Positions 1-8,385 of a stretch of DNA of 64,000 bases are shown here, one piece after another; the first letter of the stretch is position 1, and each line of letters begins with the position of its first letter. The DNA comes from Nitrospirota bacterium (GTDB lineage Bacteria; Nitrospirota; Thermodesulfovibrionia; Thermodesulfovibrionales; UBA6898). The translations under genes were made by a program, and so were the position numbers. The notes beneath the pieces are model-generated. The model had not been told where the DNA came from and did not search any database. It saw only the letters and a list, made by a program, of their open reading frames with translations. The stretch is taken from NCBI GenBank assembly GCA_016214855.1, contig JACRMT010000010.1:62001-126000 (forward strand). Direction: 5' to 3'.

Positions 1-383
1 TCGAAGAGTTCCCTGAGAAGGCCTTGCCTGCGAAATTCATCTCTATTGATGATTTTGAATGCAGTAGGATCGAGCAGGTTCTTGATCGTGAGCAAACTGC
101 ATATGACATGTTTACAGTTGGAATGAAAGGACCATGCCGGGCAGCCACAGCCAAAGGAAAGATGACTGCCTGAGGCCTTAAGCGCGACCTGATAGGTCTT
201 TGTCCCTTTTACGGTTGCTATAATCGCGGATTGGTCGGGTGTCCATTCAACTTCGAGCAGCTTGCCCTGCCTGTAATAGTCAAAGCCCCTTACCACATAT
301 TGCTTGGGGGCAACCGAGTAGATATCTCCCGGGGAGAAGGCCTGCAGAAGCCCTAAGAGTTCAGCCTTTGTCGAATCAGACAT
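1..383 (-). CDS. SWIM zinc-finger protein, N-terminal part (cut by window edge)
   Basis: The reading frame is open from the ATG at 383 to the left edge, giving the first 127 residues; the C-terminus lies outside the window. It contains a SWIM zinc-finger signature: C79-x-C81, then eight residues, then C90-x-H92 (CGCPAW followed by CKHV). SWIM domains bind zinc and mediate DNA or protein contacts. They occur alone or at the N-terminus of SWI2/SNF2-type helicases, and I cannot tell which applies here. It is divergent from the TPR/cyclic-nucleotide gene. No clear Shine-Dalgarno precedes the ATG. Confidence 0.75.
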   Translation of the reverse strand, partial: MSDSTKAELLGLLQAFSPGDIYSVAPKQYVVRGFDYYRQGKLLEVEWTPDQSAIIATVKGTKTYQVALKASGSHLSFGCGCPAWSFHSNCKHVICSLLTIKNLLDPTAFKIINRDEFRRQGLLRELF

Positions 384-447
384 CAGGTATTGTAGCAGAT
401 GAAATTTACTGACGGGAAATTCAGAAATTAATGCTGGAGCCCTAGGA

Positions 448-476
448 TTGACAAAACAGCTGGTTTGTATTTTAAT
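448..476 (+). promoter_or_regulatory. Sigma-70-type promoter for the TPR/CNBD gene
   Basis: TTGACA (448-453) is a perfect -35 box. It is separated by 17 bp from TTTAAT (471-476), which matches the -10 consensus at five of six positions. The transcript would start near 483. That places the in-frame TTG at 465 upstream of the transcript and supports the ATG at 516 as the translation start. Confidence 0.7.
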
Positions 477-515
477 GAGAGCAGACAACCAGGGGGAATT
501 TCAGAGATACCACAC

Positions 516-1832
516 ATGGCAAAAGAACAATGGGAAACATACTTCGACGCGGTCAAAAAAGAAGACTGGAAAACCGCAAAAAATATCCTTCAGCTCATCT
601 CGAAGCAGGAAAAGCACAACCCGCAAACATTCGTAAAGATCGGTGACGTCTGCCAGCGGACAGGCGATAAAACTGAGGCGATAGCCGCATACACCCATGC
701 AGCACAGCTCCTCCGCATGCAGGGCTTTGCCCAGAAAGCACTTGCAACGTATAAGATAGCCCTGAGGCTCGACCCCCACAATCCCGAGATCATCCAGCGT
801 GCCGAGATGCTGATGGACGAGTTCGAGGCCGCCAAGACAGCGCCTCACATACCGATCCAGACCTCCTCATCCATAGAAGCGTCGGGGGCAGTTGAAGAAT
901 TGCCTCTCATTTCCGAGGAAACAGTACCTGCAGTCGTTGAAGTTCCCGAGACCTCCGACTGGCTCGAAAGGACTGCTGTTTCGCCGGATACGGCAGAAGA
1001 CAAAATAATTACTTCTGACATACTTCCCCCGGACATGACAGACATGTTGGAAAGCACCTCACTGACAACAGAACCTCCCCGGCCACAGGAAGACCTTCCC
1101 CCGCAGGTTCAGGAGCCTGCGACCCCTGAACCGGGCCCATCTGTTGAGGCAATACCGTTTCATACGCTCGGCTCGCAGCAGGCAGAGTCGCCTGCTCCGG
1201 AGCAGACCGAAGTTCCTGACGAAAGCGGGGATTGGCTTGAGTCTGCATACGAAGCGCTGGATACAAAAATGTTCAGACCTGGGGCCGGAAAACCCTCGGG
1301 GGAACAGACTTCCCGTGATGATGAGGCCATTAATCTCATCTACGGCCAGAAGCCTGCCGTATCGAATGAGGATATCACCGAGGCCATGAAAGAGCTGCTC
1401 ACGCCCCTCTCAGAACGCCGGGAGAGATGCATACCGGAGATTTTTCGGGACCTGCCTGAAGAAAAAGTCATCAGCTTCATGAATGACCTGACCGTCAGGA
1501 AATATCAGGACAAGCAGCATGTTATAGAAGAAGGCGATTCCGGTGACTCCATGTTCATTATCCGGTCCGGCAGAACACGGGTCGTCGCGCATATGCTCGG
1601 CAGGGAACTGGAGCTTGCCGTGCTCGGCGAGGGCGATATCTTCGGTGAGGTCGGCTTTCTGACCGGCAGACCACGGACCGCTGCGGTGATCGCGGACGGA
1701 GCGGTCGAGGTGCATGAGATCAGCAGGCTGGACATCGAAAAGCTGATCGAGTCAAATCCTGAGATCATTGCCAAAATCGAAGACTTTTACGAAACGCGCG
1801 TCAGGGATACTATCAGAAAAATAAAAAGCTGA
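516..1832 (+). CDS. TPR protein with C-terminal cyclic-nucleotide-binding domain
   Basis: A 438-residue, probably cytoplasmic protein. Residues about 10-100 form TPR-like helical repeats (KIGDVCQRTGDKTEAIAAYT and following). Residues about 100-300 are Pro/Glu/Thr-rich and look disordered. Residues about 315-438 are a Crp/cAMP-type effector domain, with GDSGDSMFIIRSG and the phosphate-binding-cassette-like stretch GDIFGEVGFLTGRPRTA. There is no helix-turn-helix, so a scaffold or allosteric sensor is more likely than a DNA-binding regulator. The ATG at 516 is chosen over the TTG at 465 because a good promoter lies across 448-476. A purine-rich AGGGGG lies 19 nt upstream, which is rather far. 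No nucleotide cyclase is visible in the window. Confidence 0.85.
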   Translation: MAKEQWETYFDAVKKEDWKTAKNILQLISKQEKHNPQTFVKIGDVCQRTGDKTEAIAAYTHAAQLLRMQGFAQKALATYKIALRLDPHNPEIIQRAEMLMDEFEAAKTAPHIPIQTSSSIEASGAVEELPLISEETVPAVVEVPETSDWLERTAVSPDTAEDKIITSDILPPDMTDMLESTSLTTEPPRPQEDLPPQVQEPATPEPGPSVEAIPFHTLGSQQAESPAPEQTEVPDESGDWLESAYEALDTKMFRPGAGKPSGEQTSRDDEAINLIYGQKPAVSNEDITEAMKELLTPLSERRERCIPEIFRDLPEEKVISFMNDLTVRKYQDKQHVIEEGDSGDSMFIIRSGRTRVVAHMLGRELELAVLGEGDIFGEVGFLTGRPRTAAVIADGAVEVHEISRLDIEKLIESNPEIIAKIEDFYETRVRDTIRKIKS

Positions 1833-1899
1833 TCTGTTTTTACGTCACCCCTTCTGCCCTGCCGTTTCCCTCGGTGCGTTCTTTCTGGTAATATTCCCT

Positions 1900-2802
1900 G
1901 TGTTCTTTCAGCAGATCATTAATGGCCTGACGCTTGGCAGTGTTTATGCCCTCATTGCCCTTGGATATACCATGGTCTATGGCATCCTTGAACTGATCAA
2001 TTTTGCGCATGGCGAGATCTATATGCTCGGCGCCTACCTCGGCATCATCATCCTCGGCTTTTTTACCGCGATCGGCTTGACCGCATACAGCATGCCCTTG
2101 ACACTCGTGCTCACCTTCATACTCACAGTCTTCTTCTGTGCATCCTACGGTTTTACCATGGAGAAAGTGGCATATAAGCCTCTCAGGCGGGCCCCGAAGC
2201 TCAGCCCGCTGATCAGCGCAATCGGCGTTTCGATCTTCCTTCAGAACTACGTAATGATCACCCAGGGCGCCACAGATAAGGTATTCCCTTCAGTCCTGGG
2301 TAATGCAGGCTTCACCGTTGCAGCGACTCAGGTCAGTTATATGCAGGCTGCCATAATCAGTATCTCCGGTCTGATCATGCTGCTCCTTCACGCCTTTATC
2401 AGCAGGACAAAGACCGGCAAGGCAATGCGTGCTGTTGCCCAGGACAAGAACATGGCAGCTCTCGTCGGTATCAATACAGACAACATCATATCGATCACGT
2501 TCATCATCGGTTCAGGTCTGGCAGCCGTGGCAGGCATGATGGTTTCCGTTTACTACGGACTGGTGAACTATTCGATCGGTTATTCTGCCGGCATCAAGGC
2601 CTTCACTGCAGCTGTTTTAGGCGGTATCGGCAATATTCCGGGCGCCATGTTCGGCGGGATCCTTCTTGGCCTGATCGAGAGTCTCGGCGCAGCCTATATT
2701 TCGAGCGAGTACAAAGATGCCTATGCCTTCATCATCCTGATCATTATCCTTCTGGTCAAGCCTGCAGGGCTTCTCGGAAAGGCATCTGAAGAGAAGATAT
2801 GA
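1900..2802 (+). CDS. livH: Branched-chain amino acid ABC transporter permease LivH
   Basis: A 300-residue inner-membrane permease with many hydrophobic helices. It has the family N-terminus (NGLTLGSVYALIALGYTMVY) and the motif ELINFAHGEIYMLGAY. It forms one half of the translocation channel of a HAAT-type ABC importer for Leu/Ile/Val or related compounds. The start is GTG at 1900. No Shine-Dalgarno is visible, but a TAATAT box lies just upstream. Its stop overlaps the livM start in an ATGA quartet (2799-2802), indicating translational coupling. The substrate cannot be fixed because no periplasmic binding protein gene is adjacent. Confidence 0.9.
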   Translation: MFFQQIINGLTLGSVYALIALGYTMVYGILELINFAHGEIYMLGAYLGIIILGFFTAIGLTAYSMPLTLVLTFILTVFFCASYGFTMEKVAYKPLRRAPKLSPLISAIGVSIFLQNYVMITQGATDKVFPSVLGNAGFTVAATQVSYMQAAIISISGLIMLLLHAFISRTKTGKAMRAVAQDKNMAALVGINTDNIISITFIIGSGLAAVAGMMVSVYYGLVNYSIGYSAGIKAFTAAVLGGIGNIPGAMFGGILLGLIESLGAAYISSEYKDAYAFIILIIILLVKPAGLLGKASEEKI

Positions 2803-3929
2803 ACAATGCCTTCATAAAGACACTGCTCAGGGCAGGCGGCATAAGCCTCTGGTCAGCCCTGCTTTTCCTGCCTTTCAAGGGTCTTCAGGCCGCAGGCGTA
2901 CTATGCATCCTTATGTTTCTTGCCCTCCTGGTCGTGACCATGGCATCCAGGCTGTCAGACCCTTTTTCCCGGGCAGCAGAAATTGTCCGGAAGAATGTTG
3001 CGGGGCTCATGCCCGGAGATCCACGCTATCTTCTGCTTCTGATCCTTCCGGCACTGACCGTGCCGTTCTTCTCCCGGAACTACGTCCTTGATGTTGCGGT
3101 CCTCGCGGGCATTTATATGATCCTTGCCTTGGCACTCAATGTCGTCGTCGGCTTCACCGGCCTTCTGAATCTCGGGTTCGTGGCATACTATGCGATCGGC
3201 GCATACAGTTTCGCGCTGCTGAATACCAGGCTCGGCCTCGGCTTCTGGTCAGCACTGCCCCTGTCCGTGGTGATCACTACGGCAGCCGGTTTTTTATTTG
3301 CCGCGCCTGCGCTCAGACTGAAGGGGGACTACCTTGCGCTGGTTACACTCGGCTTTGGTGAGATCGTGCGGATAACGCTCAACAACTGGGACAGCTTCAC
3401 CAAAGGGCCGAACGGTATCAGCGGCATTGCAGCACCTTTTTTCTTCGGTACGTCCCTTGCGCCGCTTTCATCCTTTTACTATCTTGTCCTCTTCTTTGTT
3501 GTCCTTTCGGTCATTGTCATCAGAAGAGTCCACGCCTCAAAAATAGGCAGGGCCTGGATCGCCTTGCGCGAGGATGAGATCGCAGCATCTGCCATGGGCA
3601 TCAGGATTACACGGTATAAGCTTTATTCTGTTTCCTTCGGTGCGTTCTGGGCAGGTCTTGCAGGCTGTCTTTTTGCAGCAAAGATGCAGTTCATCTCACC
3701 TGAAAGCTTCACTTTCATGGAGTCAGTGCTGATCCTGAGCATGGTCATTCTCGGCGGGCTTGGGAGCATTGCAGGCGTCATCGTCGGCGCAGTCATCCTT
3801 GTTGCTCTTCCCGAGGCGCTGAGAGATATCCAGATGTACCGCATGCTCGCTCTCGGTGCCGGTGTTGTGCTCCTGATGATCTTCAGACCTCAGGGGCTTT
3901 TCGGAGGACACAGTGCTCCTCGAAGTTAG
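2799..3929 (+). CDS. livM: Branched-chain amino acid ABC transporter permease LivM
   Basis: A 376-residue integral membrane permease, partner of LivH. The N-terminal ~100 residues carry two extra hydrophobic stretches. The conserved core follows (ALNVVVGFTGLLNLGFVAYY), with ALRLKGDYLALVTLGFGEI typical of LivM, and a C-terminal motif ILGGLGSIAGVIVGA. It is coupled to livH by ATGA overlap. Its last 17 bases overlap the start of livG, so the operon is compact. Confidence 0.9.
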   Translation: MNNAFIKTLLRAGGISLWSALLFLPFKGLQAAGVLCILMFLALLVVTMASRLSDPFSRAAEIVRKNVAGLMPGDPRYLLLLILPALTVPFFSRNYVLDVAVLAGIYMILALALNVVVGFTGLLNLGFVAYYAIGAYSFALLNTRLGLGFWSALPLSVVITTAAGFLFAAPALRLKGDYLALVTLGFGEIVRITLNNWDSFTKGPNGISGIAAPFFFGTSLAPLSSFYYLVLFFVVLSVIVIRRVHASKIGRAWIALREDEIAASAMGIRITRYKLYSVSFGAFWAGLAGCLFAAKMQFISPESFTFMESVLILSMVILGGLGSIAGVIVGAVILVALPEALRDIQMYRMLALGAGVVLLMIFRPQGLFGGHSAPRS

Positions 3930-4674
3930 GGCAGTCTCGAAACGCTTCGGCGGCATCAGGGCCGTTGAAGATGTCACTTTTTCCGTTAAACAGGGCATGA
4001 TCCTGAGTATTATCGGCCCGAACGGCGCGGGCAAGACCACACTTTTCAACTGTCTGACCGGGTTCATGAGGCCGACCAAAGGGAGCATCATCTTTTCGGA
4101 CAATACTATTTCAAACCTTTCAGCGGACAGGATCAGCCGTCTCGGCATCTCCCGCACGTTTCAGAACATCAGGCTTTTTAAGGCCATGTCCGTGATCGAG
4201 AACGTCATGGTGGCGCAGCATGCAAAGATAAGATCAGGCCTGCTGCCGATCATTGCGCATGCGCCGTCGTTTCTTCATGAAGAAGCATCCGTTCGCCAGA
4301 CAGCCTTTGAATATCTTGCGTTTCTCGGCCTTGAAGCATTCGCTGATCAGGCAGCAGGAAACCTTCCTTACGGGGCGCAGCGCCGGCTGGAGATAGCCCG
4401 GGCAATGGCGTCAGAACCTCAGCTCATTCTTCTGGACGAGCCGACAGCAGGCATGAACCCCCTCGAAACTGATGAGATGATGGCAACGATCAGGAAGATG
4501 CAGGAGATGGGCAAAACGATCATTCTCATCGAGCATGATATGAAGTTTGTGATGGGCATATCGGACAGGATCATCGTGCTGGACCACGGGGTAAAGATCG
4601 CAGAAGGCAGCCCGCATGAAGTAAAGAATAACCCCCTGGTCATCGAGGCATATCTCGGCAAGGAACTGCACTGA
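3913..4674 (+). CDS. livG: Branched-chain amino acid ABC transporter ATPase LivG
   Basis: A 253-residue nucleotide-binding subunit. The Walker A motif is GPNGAGKT, Walker B is LILLDEPTAGM, and the H-loop follows in LIEHDMKF. The signature is the LivG-type variant PYGAQRRLEIARA rather than LSGGQ. The start is GTG at 3913, chosen because GGAGG (3903-3907) lies at good spacing inside the end of livM. It powers the LivHM channel together with LivF. Confidence 0.92.
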   Translation: MLLEVRAVSKRFGGIRAVEDVTFSVKQGMILSIIGPNGAGKTTLFNCLTGFMRPTKGSIIFSDNTISNLSADRISRLGISRTFQNIRLFKAMSVIENVMVAQHAKIRSGLLPIIAHAPSFLHEEASVRQTAFEYLAFLGLEAFADQAAGNLPYGAQRRLEIARAMASEPQLILLDEPTAGMNPLETDEMMATIRKMQEMGKTIILIEHDMKFVMGISDRIIVLDHGVKIAEGSPHEVKNNPLVIEAYLGKELH

Positions 4675-4679
4675 CTGCC

Positions 4680-5378
4680 ATGCTGAGACTTGAAAATATC
4701 CATGCCGGATATGGGCCGGTCAAAGCGCTCAAGGGTATTGATATGGAAGTCAACCGGGGAGAGATCGTTTCACTTATCGGGAGCAATGGCGCCGGAAAAT
4801 CCACCTGCCTCATGACCATATCGGGCATTCTCAAATCCAGGTCCGGCACTATCCTGCTGGGAGATACGGACATTGCAGGACTGCCGCCTCACAGGATCGT
4901 TCAGATGGGCGTCAGTCAGGTGCCTGAGGGCAGGAGGATATTTCCCCGGCTGACCGTTTTCGAAAATCTCCAGATGGGCGCATTCCTCGGCCGGGGAGAT
5001 TTCAGAGCATCCCTTGAAAAGATCTGCCGGCTCTTTCCGATCCTCGATGAACGTAAGGATCAGCCCGGCGGCACCCTGAGCGGAGGAGAACAGCAGATGC
5101 TTGCTATCGGAAGGGCGCTCATGTCAAATCCTGACATCCTCCTGCTTGACGAGCCCTCGCTCGGTCTCGCACCGATCATGGTGAGCAAGATCTTCAAGAC
5201 CATACAGGAGATCAGCAGCGAAGGAATAACGATCCTTCTTGTTGAGCAAAATGCCAGGGCAGCGCTCAAGCTCTCGCACAGAGGCTATGTTCTTGAGAAC
5301 GGCAGCATCACCCTTGCAGGCAAAAGCTCAGACCTGCTCGTCAATGAAAAAGTGCAGCATGCATATCTGGGAGAGTAA
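4680..5378 (+). CDS. livF: Branched-chain amino acid ABC transporter ATPase LivF
   Basis: A 232-residue second ATPase of the Liv importer. Walker A is GSNGAGKS, the signature is LSGGEQQMLAIGRA, and Walker B is ILLLDEPSLGL. The LivF-type segment VPEGRRIFPRLTVFENL is present. It starts five bases after livG ends. It is the last gene of the livHMGF operon and no livJ/livK binding protein follows. Confidence 0.92.
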   Translation: MLRLENIHAGYGPVKALKGIDMEVNRGEIVSLIGSNGAGKSTCLMTISGILKSRSGTILLGDTDIAGLPPHRIVQMGVSQVPEGRRIFPRLTVFENLQMGAFLGRGDFRASLEKICRLFPILDERKDQPGGTLSGGEQQMLAIGRALMSNPDILLLDEPSLGLAPIMVSKIFKTIQEISSEGITILLVEQNARAALKLSHRGYVLENGSITLAGKSSDLLVNEKVQHAYLGE

Positions 5379-5427
5379 AAAGACAGGTCAAGGCCAAGAG
5401 AGAATCAGGCTGAGGTTCAGAATAGAG

Positions 5428-5447
5428 AAATGCAGAGATGCATTTTT
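5428..5447 (+). terminator. Weak candidate terminator after livF
   Basis: AAATGCA (5428-5434) and TGCATTT (5439-5445) form a 7-bp stem with a GAGA loop, followed by two more Ts. The stem is short and AT-rich, so it is only a candidate for ending the liv transcript. Confidence 0.35.
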
Positions 5448-5494
5448 CCCGCCTTAGCCTCAACAATGACCTTGGCTGAGATCTGCTTTTTTTC

Positions 5495-5503
5495 TGTTAT
5501 AAT
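5495..5503 (+). promoter_or_regulatory. Extended -10 promoter directly upstream of acyP
   Basis: TG-T-TATAAT: TG at 5495-5496 and TATAAT at 5498-5503. This is a full extended -10 element. The ATG at 5510 is only six bases after it, at the expected transcription start, so the mRNA is probably leaderless. The only -35-like hexamer, TTGGCT (5472-5477), has a 20-bp spacer, which is too long. Confidence 0.55.
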
Positions 5504-5509
5504 GTTCGC

Positions 5510-5782
5510 ATGATCTCACGCGCTCATCTTCTCATATTCGGAAGAGTTCAGGGCGTATTCTACCGTGCGTTCGCGCAGGATCAGGCAATTAAACTCGGGC
5601 TGAGCGGATGGGTCAGAAACATGCATGACGGCCGCGTTGAAGCAGTGCTTGAGGGAGAGAAAGAGCATATTGAACGGGCGATCCTTGCCTGTAAAAGAGG
5701 GCCTTCCGGAGCCCGCGTGACCGATGTTGCTATCACCTGGGAAGATCCCCGGGGAGAACAGGTATTCGAAATACGGTATTAG
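5510..5782 (+). CDS. acyP: Acylphosphatase
   Basis: A 90-residue protein of normal family length that hydrolyses acyl phosphates in the cytoplasm. The catalytic pair is visible: Arg19 in GRVQGVFYRAF and Asn37 in GWVRNMHDGRVEAV. The C-terminal FEIRY is typical. There is no Shine-Dalgarno; an extended -10 box lies six bases before the ATG. The next gene starts 15 bases after the stop and has its own GGGAGG site. Confidence 0.95.
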   Translation: MISRAHLLIFGRVQGVFYRAFAQDQAIKLGLSGWVRNMHDGRVEAVLEGEKEHIERAILACKRGPSGARVTDVAITWEDPRGEQVFEIRY

Positions 5783-5797
5783 ACGGGAGGAACAAAA

Positions 5798-6478
5798 ATG
5801 GCTGTAATTAGAAAAAAACTCGGTGAGCTTCTCATGGAAGCGGGTCTGATAGATGAGATGCAGCTCAAAGCGGCGCTCTCCCACCAGAAAGAATGGGGAG
5901 GCAGACTCGGCGGCGTTCTTATCCGGAAAGGCTTTGTAAATGAATCAGCGATGATATCTGTCATCGAAAATCAGATGGGTATGAAATGCATGCCGCTGGA
6001 ACGATTCGAAAAACCGTCTGAAGAAGTCATGCGCCTTGTAAAAGAAGATACAGCCAGAAAGTTCGGTATACTGCCACAGAAATTCGACGGCAAAACCCTG
6101 ATAGCCGCGACCTCAGACCCGACGGACCTTAAGATCCTTGACGATCTCGGATTTCTCCTTGGGGTCCGCGTGAAGCCGGTTCTGGCGCTTGAGTCGGATA
6201 TCCATACGGCACTCGACCATTTCTATGACCCCATGACCGCTTCCACCACGCTTGAAAGAAAAACACATGTTGTGGACATGACCTTTTCTCCTTCCGGATC
6301 ACAGTATGAGCTCGTGCAGGATATTCACACGCGGCAAGAACCTGCGCAGGATCAGAAGGAACTCATCGCGGGAGATATTGAGCATGCCGTGGTCGCCAGC
6401 ATAGTTGACCTGCTTGTCGAAAAGGGTATTTTCACGCGCGATGAGCTTGCAGAGAAGATCAATTTCAGAAATGGATAG
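5798..6478 (+). CDS. GspE N-terminal/MshEN domain protein
   Basis: A 226-residue protein. Residues about 5-140 match the N-terminal domain of type II secretion and type IV pilus assembly ATPases (LGELLMEAGLIDEMQLKAAL, LGGVLIRKGFV, then AATSDPTDLKILDDL). There is no Walker motif and no ATPase domain, so it is a stand-alone regulatory module. MshEN domains can bind c-di-GMP, and GGDEF proteins occur elsewhere in the window. That link is inference. The C-terminal ~80 residues are not recognised. A strong Shine-Dalgarno GGGAGG precedes the ATG. Confidence 0.8.
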   Translation: MAVIRKKLGELLMEAGLIDEMQLKAALSHQKEWGGRLGGVLIRKGFVNESAMISVIENQMGMKCMPLERFEKPSEEVMRLVKEDTARKFGILPQKFDGKTLIAATSDPTDLKILDDLGFLLGVRVKPVLALESDIHTALDHFYDPMTASTTLERKTHVVDMTFSPSGSQYELVQDIHTRQEPAQDQKELIAGDIEHAVVASIVDLLVEKGIFTRDELAEKINFRNG

Positions 6479-6503
6479 CCTGTCCCGGTAATCCCGTGCA
6501 TTC

Positions 6504-7490
6504 ATGACATATCGCATGAACGCTGACAGACTGAGAAGGATTGAGGTCAAAACCCTTTCTCGGAAAAGATTGTCTGCAGCAGACGCGGAATTTCTCGCGG
6601 CGACTTCCGGACAGGACCTCTTCGAACTCTTTGCCGCTGCAAACAGGATACGGGATCATTTTCAGGGAAACCACGTTGATCTCTGCTCTATCATAAATGC
6701 AAAATCAGGGAAATGCCCTGAGGACTGTTCATACTGTGCCCAGTCAGCAGGAAGCAGGGCTCAGGTAACAGCTTACCCGCTTCTCGACAAAAAACAGGTT
6801 CTCGCCAGGGCAGCAGAGGCAAAAAAAGGCGGGGCAAAGAGGTTCTGCATTGTCACCAGCGGCAAGAGGGTCTCCGGCAGAGAGCTCCTGAAGATCGCAG
6901 ATATGGTGACCGGCGTAAAGAACCTCGGCCTTCTGCCCTGCGCAACGCTCGGACTTCTCACCAGCGATGACCTGAAACTTCTGAAAAAGGCAGGGCTCAA
7001 ACGCTACCACAACAACCTTGAGACATCCGAGCATTTTTTCCCGAATATATGCACGACCCATTCATACGACGAAAAGAAGGAGACTATCCGCAATGCCCGG
7101 GAAGCGGGTCTCTCTGTCTGCTCAGGCGGCATCTTCGGACTTGGCGAGACCTGGAAGGACAGGATAGAAATGGCCTTTGCGCTCCGGGACCTCGGCCCTG
7201 ATTCCGTGCCGATCAATTTTCTTGCCCCTATCAGGGGGACAGCGCTCAGCAGGCAAAAACCCCTCGAACCGCTGGAAGCCTTGAAGATCATCGGTCTTTA
7301 TCGCTTTATCCTTCCTGACAAGCAGATACGCGTATGCGGCGGCCGCCTTCAGACCCTCAATGAACTAAACTCCTATATCTTTCTGGCCGGCGCAAGCGGC
7401 CTTCTGATCGGCAACTATCTCACAACGCTCGGCAGAGGCTATGAAGATGATCTCAGGTTCATCAGAGATCTCGGGTTCTCGGTCAGATGA
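6504..7490 (+). CDS. bioB: Biotin synthase BioB
   Basis: A 328-residue radical-SAM enzyme that inserts sulfur into dethiobiotin. The [4Fe-4S]/SAM motif is C71-x3-C75-x2-C78 (KCPEDCSYCAQS). The auxiliary-cluster cysteines fall in RFCIVTSGKR, LPCATLG and CSGGIFGLGE, with the conserved Arg in IRVCGGR. A second in-frame ATG at 6516 is possible, and neither start has a clear ribosome-binding site. bioW follows 25 bases downstream, so the two form a biotin unit; bioF, bioA and bioD are not in the window. Confidence 0.95.
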   Translation: MTYRMNADRLRRIEVKTLSRKRLSAADAEFLAATSGQDLFELFAAANRIRDHFQGNHVDLCSIINAKSGKCPEDCSYCAQSAGSRAQVTAYPLLDKKQVLARAAEAKKGGAKRFCIVTSGKRVSGRELLKIADMVTGVKNLGLLPCATLGLLTSDDLKLLKKAGLKRYHNNLETSEHFFPNICTTHSYDEKKETIRNAREAGLSVCSGGIFGLGETWKDRIEMAFALRDLGPDSVPINFLAPIRGTALSRQKPLEPLEALKIIGLYRFILPDKQIRVCGGRLQTLNELNSYIFLAGASGLLIGNYLTTLGRGYEDDLRFIRDLGFSVR

Positions 7491-7515
7491 CTCTTTCCCC
7501 CTGCCCGATAATGCG

Positions 7516-8385
7516 ATGACCTCGCCTATGTGGAACATACGTATGAGGGCGTCGAAGCAGGCGGCAAAAAGCAAAGCGCATAGGGCAAAGAGCTGCCTGC
7601 CAATCCCGGGCCTCCAGCCCCAAACATCTGAAATCCATATCTCCGGAGCGGAAACGATCTGTTCCAGGGGAGAGATACAAAAGATGGTCCGGGAATATGT
7701 TGACCGTGCGATAGCGCATCCGCGCGGAAAGCCGGACAGTATTGTCGTCACCATCGAAAGACTGAATAAGCCCTTGAGGTCCATAACAGCCCTGCCGCTC
7801 ATGACCGTGAAATGCGGTTCTTCTGCTGGCGCAATAGCCATCATCAACATACTGCTGAGAAGATCAGGCGTTTCAATCGAGGCGATAACCTCAGCACTAT
7901 CTATCCTGAGGAATAAAGAGTCTATGCGCGGGGCCAGCCTGGTGCGGGCCTCATCAGGCAGACGCGTAGAACCTGACATGCAGCGGGGCGTAAGAGCTTC
8001 ACGGTTCGGCATTGCAAGGCCAGCAGACAAAGCACTCTCCTCAGGACTTAGTAAACTCAACATCAACACACAGACAGTCAGGGAGGCACTTGTTCTGGCT
8101 TCAAAGGTCGCATCGTGCAGGGATATCGTTGCAGAGGTCTGCATATCTGACGACCCTGATTACACAACCGGATATGTTGCATCAGCATCTCTGGGGTATA
8201 TACGTATTCCCCATATCAAGAAAAAGCGGGACAGAAGGGGCGGCAGGATATTCTTTATCAAGGAAGATGCAGACGTCCAGCCTGTCATGCAGTATCTCGA
8301 AAGGACACCTGCCATGATACAACGTATAAAACCATGCTCAGGGGAAAAGACCATCGATGAAATCCTCGATCGTTATCATAAGTAA
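7516..8385 (+). CDS. bioW: 6-carboxyhexanoate-CoA ligase (pimeloyl-CoA synthetase) BioW
   Basis: A protein of 289 residues from the ATG at 7516 (285 from 7528). It activates pimelate to pimeloyl-CoA, the entry to the biotin rings in organisms of the Bacillus subtilis type. Visible family features are WNIRMRAS at the N-terminus, HISGAE, HPRGKPDSI, RGVRASR and CISDDPDYTTGYVAS. The frame is open upstream into bioB, but homology begins at WNIRMRAS, so the upstream part is not counted. The 3' end overlaps the next gene by 29 bases. Confidence 0.9.
   Translation: MTSPMWNIRMRASKQAAKSKAHRAKSCLPIPGLQPQTSEIHISGAETICSRGEIQKMVREYVDRAIAHPRGKPDSIVVTIERLNKPLRSITALPLMTVKCGSSAGAIAIINILLRRSGVSIEAITSALSILRNKESMRGASLVRASSGRRVEPDMQRGVRASRFGIARPADKALSSGLSKLNINTQTVREALVLASKVASCRDIVAEVCISDDPDYTTGYVASASLGYIRIPHIKKKRDRRGGRIFFIKEDADVQPVMQYLERTPAMIQRIKPCSGEKTIDEILDRYHK

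Noticed and set aside
465-515. Upstream TTG start for the TPR/CNBD gene
   Set aside because: A TTGACA-N17-TTTAAT promoter at 448-476 would place this codon before the transcript start; the ATG at 516 fits better.
7441-7515. Upstream extension of BioW into bioB
   Set aside because: The frame is open, but it overlaps the conserved end of BioB in another frame and BioW homology begins near residue WNIRMRAS at 7528.
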